Assembly (NCBI GenBank): GCA_902462635.1
Contig: CABQCN010000023.1
Coordinates: 1-9,897 of the forward strand
Direction of reading: 5' to 3'
Length of the DNA stretch: 9,897 nucleotides
Origin: an uncultured Oscillospiraceae bacterium
Lineage (GTDB): Bacteria; Bacillota; Clostridia; UBA1212; UBA1255
Positions within the stretch are counted from its first letter, which is position 1. Each line of letters begins with the position of its first letter. Below are positions 1 through 6,937 of this stretch, piece by piece. Position numbers and translations under genes: made by a program. Below the pieces are notes generated by a model, which saw nothing but the letters and a program-made list of their open reading frames with translations, ran no database searches and was not told the DNA's origin.

Positions 1-2188
1 CGACTTGCTGCAGCGTTTCGTCGCCGCACATATGTCCGAACGTATCGTTGATCACTTTAAAATAATCGATGTCCAAAATCAATAAAGCGCAGCGGTTTTG
101 TTCGGGCAGTGCGCGCAGGCTTTCCGCGATTTTTTGCTGCGTGGTTTCCGGGTTGTAGATGTGCGTCAGACTGTCGAGCTGTGCTTTCTGCAGGAGCTTT
201 GCTTCTTTTTCCTTTTCCTTATCGATGATATTGATTTTGCCGACCGCAAACGCCGGAACGCCGTTATCATAAATAATATCCAGCGCAAAACGCAGCCAGT
301 GATCCCTGCCGTCGATACAGGGCAGACAGGCTTCTTTGATGCAGCGCTTCTTTAAACCGATCACTTCCAGGAACGCGGTTCTCCGGCGAAGCAGTTCCGC
401 ATTGGCAGGAGGCGTATTGAAATCATAATGCGTCAGCTCCGGTTCCCCGGTTTCACCGTCCGGTGGAATCGAAACCAAGAGTTTTTTTGTAAAATAGTTG
501 TATTCCATAAAATAATCTTTCGTTAAAGCGTAAATTTTATAATGTTTTTCCAGTTCCAATTTTTTGTTTTTGCCTGCCTTTGCCCGCTGGTACAGAAAAA
601 TCAGCAGTACCGCTATAATGGCAGTTGCGCTGCAGAGCGTAAACACCATGATCTGCAAGGGATTTTCCCGGATATAATCTTTAAAAGAAAGCGGTTGCTT
701 GACCAGGATATTCTGATTGATGATTGTCTGCAGCTCGATTTCGGGAATCGTCAGCACCACTTTATTTAAAATAGAGAGTAGTTCGCGGCTGCCTGTTTTG
801 ACGACGCCGAAACAGACTTTCCGCGATTCATATGACTGCGGGATCAATCTCAGCGCGCGGTATTTCGGCTGATTCAGGTAATATTGCGCCGTATTGGTAT
901 CCAGATAGGTATAATCCGCTTTTCCTTGTGCAATGGCCTCCATACATTCGGAAAGCGTGCGGCATTGCAAAAACGTGTCTGCGTCGGCCCCGGGCGTATC
1001 CAAATCGGTAGTAAAAGCCAGCTTTAGCTTGCTCAAATCCGTCCCATCGGACTTATTGTTCATCACGATAAAATATTGGGAGGAAATAAAAGGGCGGGAC
1101 ATGGAGAGATTATTTTCCTGCGCCGCCGTATAGTTATACGGCATCCCCGCGATCAGACTGACCTGTTCGGACGACGCCAGCCGGAACAATTCTTCCGGAC
1201 TGCCGGCAGGGATCCATTCGAATTGCAGTCCCGTTTTTTCAGAGACGTAGCGGAGCAGATCGGCGCCGATTCCTTTATATTCGCCGCCAAGCGCATATTG
1301 GTACGGCGGATATGCGGTCAGCACGCCGACTTTCAGTACGCCGGCAGCCGCAATATATTCTTTTTCTTTTTCCGAGAGGAAAAGGCGGTGGTTCTTTGGT
1401 TCGAAATACTTTTCATATAGGGAAGCGGTATAGGAGGGGTCGGCCTGGTCGATGCTGATAATTGCGGCGTTCAGCGCTTCCATGATCCCGGTGTTTCCCT
1501 TCGTGGTGATAAAATAGAACGGTCTGGCGGAAAATTTTGCGACGGTACGAAGATTCTCAATATAATTCATACTGGTATTCAGCATAAAATCGGCTTCTCC
1601 GGTTCGCAGTGCGTCGATTTGCGCTTTGATGCTGTCGCATTCCACGTACACCGGTTCGACAAGATTGATTTTGCAATATTCCTCTAGTTCCTGCCGCCGG
1701 ACGACGCTTGTTTTCAGAACGGCAATCCGGAACGTCTGCGGAATGTTGGAAGTGATGATGTTATTTTGGTCCGAATCATATAATGTCTGTAAAACCGTAT
1801 ATACCGTACCGTAGCTGTACGCCGAATAATCGTATTCCTCCGCAGTCGAATCCAGATATCCGATCCCGCCCATCAGGTCGATTTCCCCATCTTTCAGCAT
1901 TTGCAGCAGCAGGGTAATATCCTGATTCGTTTCCCCTGTTTCCGGAGAAACGAATTGATAATCCCATCCCGTATACTGGGCGATTTCTTCTAAAAATTCA
2001 TAGGTATAACCCGTATTGGCGCCGTATTCGTCATACTCTGTGAGTCCTGGCTGTATGGGATACGCGACGCGGATCGTGCGTGCGGCCGGATCCTGCGCCG
2101 ATACGCGGGGAACCGTCGTCAAAAACAATGTCAAGAGCATCATCCATAAACAAATATTCTTTTTTATGACTTTTATCTTCATATACAT
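1..2188 (-). CDS. Membrane-anchored sensor diguanylate cyclase with two solute-binding-protein-like domains (3' end off the window)
   Basis: This reading frame stays open from its start to the window edge, giving 729 complete codons. Residues 1-31 form a signal peptide ending in VSA. About 38-265 and 284-480 resemble two tandem SBP_bac_3 (amino-acid-binding-protein-like) domains; the second opens with LKVGVLTAYPPYQYA. Residues 511-533 form one membrane helix, so the binding domains should face outside. About 550-655 is a PAS-like cytosolic segment, followed by a short charged coil. A GGDEF domain starts near 668, with DSLTHIYNP at 672-680 and LDIDYFKVINDTFGH at 705-719. The GG(D/E)EF signature and any inhibitory site lie beyond position 1, so activity cannot be confirmed. 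Inferred role: an extracellular small-molecule signal controls cyclic-di-GMP synthesis. The first ATG (2188) follows AAGGG by five bases; an in-frame ATG at 2182 is possible. The gene diverges from the EAL gene. The architecture is confident; the ligand is unknown. Confidence 0.9.
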   Translation of the reverse strand, partial: MYMKIKVIKKNICLWMMLLTLFLTTVPRVSAQDPAARTIRVAYPIQPGLTEYDEYGANTGYTYEFLEEIAQYTGWDYQFVSPETGETNQDITLLLQMLKDGEIDLMGGIGYLDSTAEEYDYSAYSYGTVYTVLQTLYDSDQNNIITSNIPQTFRIAVLKTSVVRRQELEEYCKINLVEPVYVECDSIKAQIDALRTGEADFMLNTSMNYIENLRTVAKFSARPFYFITTKGNTGIMEALNAAIISIDQADPSYTASLYEKYFEPKNHRLFLSEKEKEYIAAAGVLKVGVLTAYPPYQYALGGEYKGIGADLLRYVSEKTGLQFEWIPAGSPEELFRLASSEQVSLIAGMPYNYTAAQENNLSMSRPFISSQYFIVMNNKSDGTDLSKLKLAFTTDLDTPGADADTFLQCRTLSECMEAIAQGKADYTYLDTNTAQYYLNQPKYRALRLIPQSYESRKVCFGVVKTGSRELLSILNKVVLTIPEIELQTIINQNILVKQPLSFKDYIRENPLQIMVFTLCSATAIIAVLLIFLYQRAKAGKNKKLELEKHYKIYALTKDYFMEYNYFTKKLLVSIPPDGETGEPELTHYDFNTPPANAELLRRRTAFLEVIGLKKRCIKEACLPCIDGRDHWLRFALDIIYDNGVPAFAVGKINIIDKEKEKEAKLLQKAQLDSLTHIYNPETTQQKIAESLRALPEQNRCALLILDIDYFKVINDTFGHMCGDETLQQV

Positions 2189-2236
2189 CTTTTCCCTTTG
2201 CCGACAGGAAATTACAGGTAATTGATTTTGATATTT

Positions 2237-2266
2237 ATTATAACATGACGGGAGATGCTTTTTCAA
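2237..2266 (-). promoter_or_regulatory. Sigma-A-type promoter of the diguanylate cyclase gene
   Basis: Reading the minus strand, TTGAAA (2266-2261) is followed after 18 bases by TATAAT (2242-2237). A TG one base before the -10 makes it an extended -10 (TGTTATAAT). Transcription should start near 2230, giving a leader of about 40 bases. The sequence closely resembles the divergent promoter at 2328-2356. Confidence 0.75.
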
Positions 2267-2273
2267 ATGATAT

Positions 2274-2289
2274 TATTTTACGTAAATTA
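2274..2289. promoter_or_regulatory. Candidate operator: palindrome between the divergent promoters
   Basis: TATTTTACGTAAATTA has a perfect 10-base core, TTTACGTAAA (2277-2286), and pairs at seven of eight positions in each half. It sits just upstream of the minus-strand -35 and about 40 bases from the plus-strand -35. A dimeric regulator bound here could act on both genes. Its function is inferred; AT-rich palindromes also arise by chance. Confidence 0.35.
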
Positions 2290-2314
2290 TGGCAGCGTTC
2301 AAAATGAAAGCAGG

Positions 2315-2329
2315 AACCGGACTCCGGTT
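2315..2329. promoter_or_regulatory. Candidate operator: inverted repeat overlapping the EAL-gene -35 box
   Basis: AACCGG-ACT-CCGGTT is a perfect six-base inverted repeat with a three-base centre. Its right end covers the first two bases of the -35 box TTGAAA (2328-2333). A protein bound here would be expected to block or contact RNA polymerase. The TetR-family regulator encoded at 5563-6123 in the same transcript is one candidate ligand, but nothing in the sequence proves this. Confidence 0.35.
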
Positions 2330-2356
2330 GAAAAAAGCCTGTCCCCGATGTATAAT
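2328..2356 (+). promoter_or_regulatory. Sigma-A-type promoter of the EAL-hydrolase-TetR operon
   Basis: TTGAAA (2328-2333) and TATAAT (2351-2356) are separated by exactly 17 bases. Transcription should start near 2363, leaving a leader of about 34 bases that carries AAGGAG (2381-2386) before the ATG at 2397. Confidence 0.8.
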
Positions 2357-2396
2357 AAATGTTGTTTTAGGAAACGTATAAAGGAGTTGCGCTGAT

Positions 2397-4610
2397 ATGC
2401 CGCACCAATTTAACAATTCAGAAGAGGCATTTACATATTTGATCCGGAAATATGCCGTGCCGTTCAGCGAAGCACGTATATTGGCGGAAAAGGAAGATGT
2501 CTTCTATATCAGCGATCCGGAAACGTACGAAATTTATTATCTGTACGGCATGGACCCGGATAAACTTGCCACGGAATGGCTTGATTATAAAGGGAAAAAG
2601 TGCTACGCCCTGCTGCAGGGAAGAGACTCGCCCTGCCCGTTTTGTACGAACGCAATTCTGACAAGCGATCAGTATTATATCTGGGAGTACCACAATCCGT
2701 TAGTCGGAAGGGATTTTTTATTGAAAGACCGGCTTTCTTTGTGGGAGAACCGGCCGGTTCGCATGGAGGTGGCGCTCGATGTTTCGAATCCGGAACGGAA
2801 GAATCAGCTGCTTCTGGACAGCGTCAAACAGCAAAACATTATGATGCAATGGATTCAGGCGCTTGCCGATAAGAATACGCTGGGAGAGGTATTCGAAGAA
2901 ATCCTGCCGGGACTTTGTTCCTTTTTTGACGCGGAATACGGATTCATCCGGGCGTTTACGGAAACCGAGGTGCTGAAATCTTATGCAGCCGCCGGAGGGG
3001 CGTCTCCGCTCCCGTTTATTAAAAGCCCATCGCCGAAGGCATTGGAAGCTTGGGGCGAACGGTTTGCCGGCTATAAACAATTTATAGTACGTTCCCTTAC
3101 GGAACTTGCCGAAAGCGACCCGAAGGCTTACGAAATATTAAAAGATTCCGGATTGGAATCATTCTGCATTACTCCCGTTTTCAGTAAAAACCGTATGATC
3201 GGCATGATCGGGATCGGAAATTTCAAAAAGCACGCCGACGCCCTGTATTTGTTAAAAATGCTTTCTTCCTGCCTTACGGCTGCGGTACAGAGAAAAGTGC
3301 TCCTGGAAGAAAAACTCTCTATCCAATATAAGGATCCGCTGACCGGCTACCGGAATTTCGAAGCGTACAAGCAAGACGCCGCGCGGATTTTACGGGAAAA
3401 TCCGCAATGTAAATATTCGTTGTGGTATTGTGATATTAAAAAATTCAAATTCATCAACGATGTTTTTGGGTACGACGTGGGGGACCGCCTGCTGAAATAC
3501 TGGACGGATTTTGTAGCGGACGATACGCGTCCGGGGGAAACGTTCTGTCGCATTTCGGCGGATAATTTGACTGCTCTGCGCAGATATGAGGAAGTCGCCG
3601 AGCTGCGGGAACGGTTCGGGATGGCGGTACGCAAACTGTCCGAATTTCAGATGCTGAAGAAACGGCGGTTCGAGGTAGAACTGGTATCCGGGGTCTATCT
3701 GATCGAAAGCAAAGCGGATCTCCTCGACATCGGGCGCATGCTGAACCGGGCAAATATGGCGCAGAAAAGCGTAAAATCACTGCCGGGGAGCCAGATGGCG
3801 TTTTATACGGACGAGATGCGCCGGGAGGAAATCGAAGAAATGACGCTTGTATCCGATCTGCACGAAGCGCTGAAGAAAGAAGAATTCCTTTTGTATTTAC
3901 AGCCGCAGGTCGATATTCAGGACCGGGAGAAGGGAATTCTCTGGGCGGAAGTCCTTGTGCGGTGGGATCACAACCGGCAGAAGCTGTTGATGCCCGGTAA
4001 ATTTATCACATTATTTGAACAGAACGGAACGATCGTAGATCTGGATTATTACGTGTTCGAACATGCCTGCCGCCTGCTGGCGGAGTTCGGGAATCAATCG
4101 GACCGGATCCTCTGCCTTTCCGTAAATGTTTCGCGCATCACGATGCTCCAGCCCGGCTTTGCGGAGGATTACCGCAGAATCAAAGAAAAATATGCGGTTC
4201 CCGATCAGCGGATCGCGCTCGAATTTACGGAAAACGGCGTAGTGGAAAACGTGAAATATGCCGCGCATCTTATCGGGAAGCTCCGGAAGTACGGATTTCT
4301 TTGCGCTATGGACGACTTTGGCACGGGGCAGTCTTCCCTGAATATTTTACAGGGACTGCCGCTGGATATTTTGAAAATTGACAGGGCTTTTTTCGACGGG
4401 ACCTATGATCGAAAGAGAAACCAGATTATCGTATCGAGCATTTTACGTATGGCAAAGCTTCTCGATATGCGTACCGTCGCGGAGGGGATCGAAGCGGAAG
4501 AACAGGTAGCGCTGCTGAAAGACATGCAGTGCGATTATATCCAGGGATATGTATTCCACAAGCCGCTTCCCGCATCGGAATTTTTATCAAAACTGCGGGA
4601 TGGAATGTGA
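2397..4610 (+). CDS. Cyclic-di-GMP phosphodiesterase: PAS-like, GAF-like, degenerate GGDEF, EAL
   Basis: The 737-residue protein should hydrolyse cyclic-di-GMP in the cytosol; no membrane segment or signal peptide is visible. Residues 1-135 are PAS-like and carry C69, C80 and C83 (KKCYALLQGRDSPCPFC). About 150-300 resembles a GAF domain. The GGDEF domain (about 310-470) keeps DPLTGYRN and a DIKKF loop at 346-350, but the signature is replaced by SADNL (387-391), so it should not make cyclic-di-GMP and may be a GTP-binding or structural module. The EAL domain (about 482-737) has E518 in EVLVRW, N577 in SVNVS, E609 and E612 in LEFTEN, D639-D640 in DDFGTG, K660, E696 in VAEGIE and Q716, the full set expected for an active enzyme. 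AAGGAG lies ten bases before the ATG. It heads a probable operon with the lipase and TetR genes. Confidence 0.93.
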   Translation: MPHQFNNSEEAFTYLIRKYAVPFSEARILAEKEDVFYISDPETYEIYYLYGMDPDKLATEWLDYKGKKCYALLQGRDSPCPFCTNAILTSDQYYIWEYHNPLVGRDFLLKDRLSLWENRPVRMEVALDVSNPERKNQLLLDSVKQQNIMMQWIQALADKNTLGEVFEEILPGLCSFFDAEYGFIRAFTETEVLKSYAAAGGASPLPFIKSPSPKALEAWGERFAGYKQFIVRSLTELAESDPKAYEILKDSGLESFCITPVFSKNRMIGMIGIGNFKKHADALYLLKMLSSCLTAAVQRKVLLEEKLSIQYKDPLTGYRNFEAYKQDAARILRENPQCKYSLWYCDIKKFKFINDVFGYDVGDRLLKYWTDFVADDTRPGETFCRISADNLTALRRYEEVAELRERFGMAVRKLSEFQMLKKRRFEVELVSGVYLIESKADLLDIGRMLNRANMAQKSVKSLPGSQMAFYTDEMRREEIEEMTLVSDLHEALKKEEFLLYLQPQVDIQDREKGILWAEVLVRWDHNRQKLLMPGKFITLFEQNGTIVDLDYYVFEHACRLLAEFGNQSDRILCLSVNVSRITMLQPGFAEDYRRIKEKYAVPDQRIALEFTENGVVENVKYAAHLIGKLRKYGFLCAMDDFGTGQSSLNILQGLPLDILKIDRAFFDGTYDRKRNQIIVSSILRMAKLLDMRTVAEGIEAEEQVALLKDMQCDYIQGYVFHKPLPASEFLSKLRDGM

Positions 4611-4641
4611 TAAGAGGCGGCGGAAAGGTGAGGCGGAGAAA

Positions 4642-5538
4642 ATGACGGGAAATGAATTTTTTGTAAAAAGCTTCGACGGCTTCGGTTTAGCCGTAAAGCG
4701 TTTCGAGGCGGAAGCGCCGCGGGCGGCCGTGCAAGTGGTGCACGGGATGTGCGAGCATAAGGAACGGTATGACTTTTTTGCGGGCAGACTGGCGGAAAAC
4801 GGCTATACTGTGATCACGTCCGATTTGCGCGGACATGGCAAATCCTTGGGAGAAGACGGACTGCTCGGCTATTTCGGAAAGCGGGATGGCGCGGAAACGC
4901 TGGTTCGGGATCAGGCTGCCGTCAATGCCTTTATAAAAGAAAATGACCCGCAGCTGCCTGTTTATGTCTTTGCCCATTCCATGGGTTCGCTGATTGCGCG
5001 CAGCTATATCCAGAAATACGATTCGACCATAAAGAAACTGATCCTGTCGGGCGCGCCCTGCTACAGGGCGGGCGTCGGGTTCGCGTGCGCGCTTACCAAA
5101 GCGATTTCGCATTTTTCCGGAGAAACGGGCTGCAATCGGCTTGTAAAAAGTTTTGCCCCCGGAGGCGGCAGGGGCGAGATCCCGAACGAATGGCTCAGTT
5201 ATAATAAACGGAATGTGGAAGCATATAATAATGATGCGATGTGCGGATTCTCTTTTACGAACGCGGGCTATCTGACGCTGTATGAATTGGATCGCCGCCT
5301 GCACCGGTACGGGAGCTATGCGCTCGGAAATCCCGCGCTGGATATTTTGTTCCTTGCCGGTGCTGACGACCCCGTAACCGGCGGCGCAAAAGGGTTAAAG
5401 GATTCGGCGGATTCGCTGCGGAAGGCCGGATACCGAACTGTCGCGGTGAAGACGTATCGCCATATGCGCCATGAAATTCTGAATGAAGACGAACGTGATC
5501 TGGTAATCGGAGACGCGCTGGCCTTTTACGGTCGGTAA
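4642..5538 (+). CDS. Alpha/beta hydrolase, monoacylglycerol lipase / lysophospholipase-like
   Basis: The 298-residue protein belongs to the S33 / Hydrolase_4 group that cleaves monoacylglycerols, lysophospholipids or similar esters. It shows the oxyanion-side VHGMCEHKERY (33-43), DLRGHGKS (61-68), a nucleophile elbow with S113 in AHSMGS (the usual first Gly of GxSxG is Ala), an acid D243 in AGADDPV and a histidine H277 in RHEILNE. No signal peptide is seen, so it should be cytosolic. The frame is open further upstream into the EAL gene (an ATG at 4549), but the ATG at 4642 is preferred: GGTGAGG lies about eight bases ahead and the conserved fold starts soon after. It begins 31 bases after the EAL stop, so co-transcription is likely. 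The substrate is not determinable from sequence. Confidence 0.9.
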   Translation: MTGNEFFVKSFDGFGLAVKRFEAEAPRAAVQVVHGMCEHKERYDFFAGRLAENGYTVITSDLRGHGKSLGEDGLLGYFGKRDGAETLVRDQAAVNAFIKENDPQLPVYVFAHSMGSLIARSYIQKYDSTIKKLILSGAPCYRAGVGFACALTKAISHFSGETGCNRLVKSFAPGGGRGEIPNEWLSYNKRNVEAYNNDAMCGFSFTNAGYLTLYELDRRLHRYGSYALGNPALDILFLAGADDPVTGGAKGLKDSADSLRKAGYRTVAVKTYRHMRHEILNEDERDLVIGDALAFYGR

Positions 5539-5562
5539 GCGAAAAGAAAAGGAGCTACATAC

Positions 5563-6123
5563 GTGACGCAATTTACGAAAAAAGCAATTATGCAGTCGTT
5601 TCTGAAGCTGCTCGGCGAGCGGCCGCTGGATAAAATAACGATCAAGGACATCGTAGAGGAGTGCCAGATTAACAGGAATACGTTTTATTACCACTTTGAG
5701 AATATCCCCGCGCTGGTGGAGGAAATTTTCCGGGAGGAGACGCAGCGGGTGATAGAGGCGCACGGCGATGCCGATTCCTGGGAGGAAGGGTTTATTGCTG
5801 CCGCCGCTTTCGCGCTGCAGAATAAAAAAGTGATTTATCATATTTATAATTCCGCCAACCGCCAGGAATTTTACCGGTATCTGAATAATATTGCGACGGA
5901 TGTCATGACGCGTTTCGTGAATAAGGTGTCTGAAGGACTGCAGGTCAGCGGGAACGACAAGGCGCTGATCGCCAGTTTTTACAAGTCGGCGCTGGTAGGG
6001 ATGCTGCTCGACTGGCTGAACGCCGGGATGAAATATGACCCTGTGCTGCTGATCACCCGGCTCGGTAAAATGCTGGATGGCAATATCGAGGCGTGTCTGC
6101 GGAAGATGGAGGTTGCGCCGTGA
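5563..6123 (+). CDS. TetR/AcrR-family transcriptional regulator
   Basis: This 186-residue protein has an N-terminal TetR helix-turn-helix at about 10-50, with the recognition segment INRNTFYYHFENIPAL (36-51), close to the DhaS-like branch of the family. The rest is helical, as expected for a ligand-binding and dimer domain (residues 70-180), but the ligand cannot be read. The start is GTG at 5563, eight bases after AAAAGGAG (5547-5554); the ATG at 5590 would cut into the first helix. It follows the hydrolase stop by 24 bases and is the last gene of the probable EAL-hydrolase-TetR operon, so autoregulation at the promoter near 2328 is a reasonable inference. It could instead act on the next gene (6243) or elsewhere. 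Confidence 0.9.
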   Translation: MTQFTKKAIMQSFLKLLGERPLDKITIKDIVEECQINRNTFYYHFENIPALVEEIFREETQRVIEAHGDADSWEEGFIAAAAFALQNKKVIYHIYNSANRQEFYRYLNNIATDVMTRFVNKVSEGLQVSGNDKALIASFYKSALVGMLLDWLNAGMKYDPVLLITRLGKMLDGNIEACLRKMEVAP

Positions 6124-6143
6124 AAATCCAGACAATTTGGCGC

Positions 6144-6176
6144 GGATGCACAAAAATCGCACATCCTCCTTTTTTT
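6144..6176 (+). terminator. Weak intrinsic terminator after the TetR gene
   Basis: GGATG (6144-6148) can pair with CATCC (6162-6166) across 13 bases, followed by TCC and a run of seven T (6170-6176). It lies 21 bases after the TetR stop. The stem is short and the loop long, so read-through into the next gene is likely. Confidence 0.4.
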
Positions 6177-6183
6177 GTCCGTT

Positions 6184-6210
6184 CCGCATTCTTTTGCGGG
6201 CAGTTATAAT
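6184..6210 (+). promoter_or_regulatory. Possible promoter with inverted repeat upstream of the DUF308 gene
   Basis: TATAAT at 6205-6210 is a perfect -10 match, but no good -35 lies 16-18 bases upstream (the 17-base position reads TTCCGC). A five-base inverted repeat, CCGCA (6184-6188) and TGCGG (6195-6199), sits just upstream of the -10, suggesting an activator- or repressor-dependent promoter. The evidence is thin. Confidence 0.4.
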
Positions 6211-6242
6211 ACCGGCGGAACAGTAGAAGGGAGGAAGTCCGC

Positions 6243-6818
6243 GTGAAAACAATGAAAGCTGCGAAATGGGGATATATCGTAACATCGGTCATCTTTTGCA
6301 TGACAGGCATCCTGATTATCGTTTACCCAGACATCTCCGTTTCTGTGTTTTGTTATGTTCTGGGCGCATTGCTGGCGGGTACCGGGATGATCAAAATCAT
6401 CGGCTATTTTTCCAGGGATCTTTATATGCTTGCGTTCCAGTTCGACCTTGCGCTGGGGATCCTGCTTGGCGTATTGGGTCTCGTAGTGATTTTATATCCG
6501 GCGATGATGCTGCATTTCATCTATTTTTTGATCGGCATCACGGTGCTGACGGATAGCCTTTTTAAAGTGCAGACGGCGTATGATGCGAAAAAATTCGGGC
6601 TCCGCGAGTGGTGGATCATTCTGCTCAGCGCTTTGTTTTCCTGTGTTTTCGCAATTCTCATCATTGTCGATCCGTTTGGAGGCGCCAAACTGCTGATGGT
6701 CATGACGGGAATTACGCTCTTTCTGGAGGGGCTTCTGAATTTGTGCGTCGCGATTTACGCCGTTAAAATCATAAAAAGCAAAAAGCCGGATGCCGTAACA
6801 AAGGATGGCACATCATAA
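6243..6818 (+). CDS. DUF308 / HdeD-family six-helix membrane protein
   Basis: The 191-residue integral membrane protein has about six hydrophobic helices (roughly 10-28, 33-53, 62-84, 88-106, 123-142, 147-175) and a basic cytosolic tail (176-191). It is built from three similar two-helix units, each turning at a proline motif: VYPD (27-30), LYPA (84-87) and VDPF (142-145), followed by a helix of the type LGALLAGTG / LIGITVLTD / MTGITLFLE. This is typical of the HdeD family, named for an E. coli acid-resistance protein whose biochemical role is not settled; acid resistance should not be assumed here. The start is GTG at 6243, eight bases after GGAGG (6230-6234); the ATG at 6252 is too far from that site. 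It lies between the TetR gene and the V-ATPase promoter and may be a single-gene transcript. Confidence 0.85.
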   Translation: MKTMKAAKWGYIVTSVIFCMTGILIIVYPDISVSVFCYVLGALLAGTGMIKIIGYFSRDLYMLAFQFDLALGILLGVLGLVVILYPAMMLHFIYFLIGITVLTDSLFKVQTAYDAKKFGLREWWIILLSALFSCVFAILIIVDPFGGAKLLMVMTGITLFLEGLLNLCVAIYAVKIIKSKKPDAVTKDGTS

Positions 6819-6839
6819 TACGAAAAAACCATTATACTT

Positions 6840-6868
6840 TTGACACCAAAATAAAACAAAGGTATAAT
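6840..6868 (+). promoter_or_regulatory. Consensus promoter of the V-type ATPase operon
   Basis: TTGACA (6840-6845) and TATAAT (6863-6868) both match consensus exactly and are 17 bases apart. It starts 22 bases after the DUF308 stop. Transcription should begin near 6875, giving a leader of about 60 bases before the ntpF start at 6938. Such a strong site suggests high basal expression. Confidence 0.88.
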
Positions 6869-6871
6869 AGG

Positions 6872-6901
6872 AGGAAGGGATTGTCTTGACACTTCCTTTT
6901 T
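6872..6901 (+). other. Imperfect hairpin at the start of the V-ATPase leader
   Basis: AGGAAG (6872-6877) is complementary to CTTCCT (6892-6897), with TGT / ACA (6882-6884 / 6889-6891) extending the pairing inside after a GGAT bulge. A run of five T ends at 6901. It overlaps the expected transcription start, so it could be an operator, a 5' stabilising hairpin or chance. Confidence 0.25.
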
Positions 6902-6937
6902 CCAAGGTCGATTGAATGATTATCAAGGAGCATACCG

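Noticed and set aside
2189..2396. A small gene or riboswitch in the 208-base divergent intergenic region
   Set aside because: No frame with a ribosome binding site fits, and both leaders (about 35-40 bases) are too short for a structured riboswitch such as a cyclic-di-GMP-I aptamer; the space is filled by two promoters and palindromes.
4549..4641. A 31-residue N-terminal extension of the hydrolase overlapping the EAL gene
   Set aside because: The extension resembles no hydrolase sequence, and the ATG at 4642 has a good ribosome binding site and a normal family start.
4687..5304. A 205-residue open frame on the minus strand
   Set aside because: It lies antisense to the catalytic core of the alpha/beta hydrolase and shows no family motif.
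5395..6285. A 296-residue open frame on the minus strand
   Set aside because: It overlaps the end of the hydrolase gene and the whole TetR gene, both of which have clear family motifs. The antisense translation shows no domain and runs through the intergenic terminator and promoter.
6886..6914. A second promoter starting at TTGACA 6886-6891
   Set aside because: No TATAAT-like hexamer lies 16-18 bases downstream; the bases there read CGATTG or similar.
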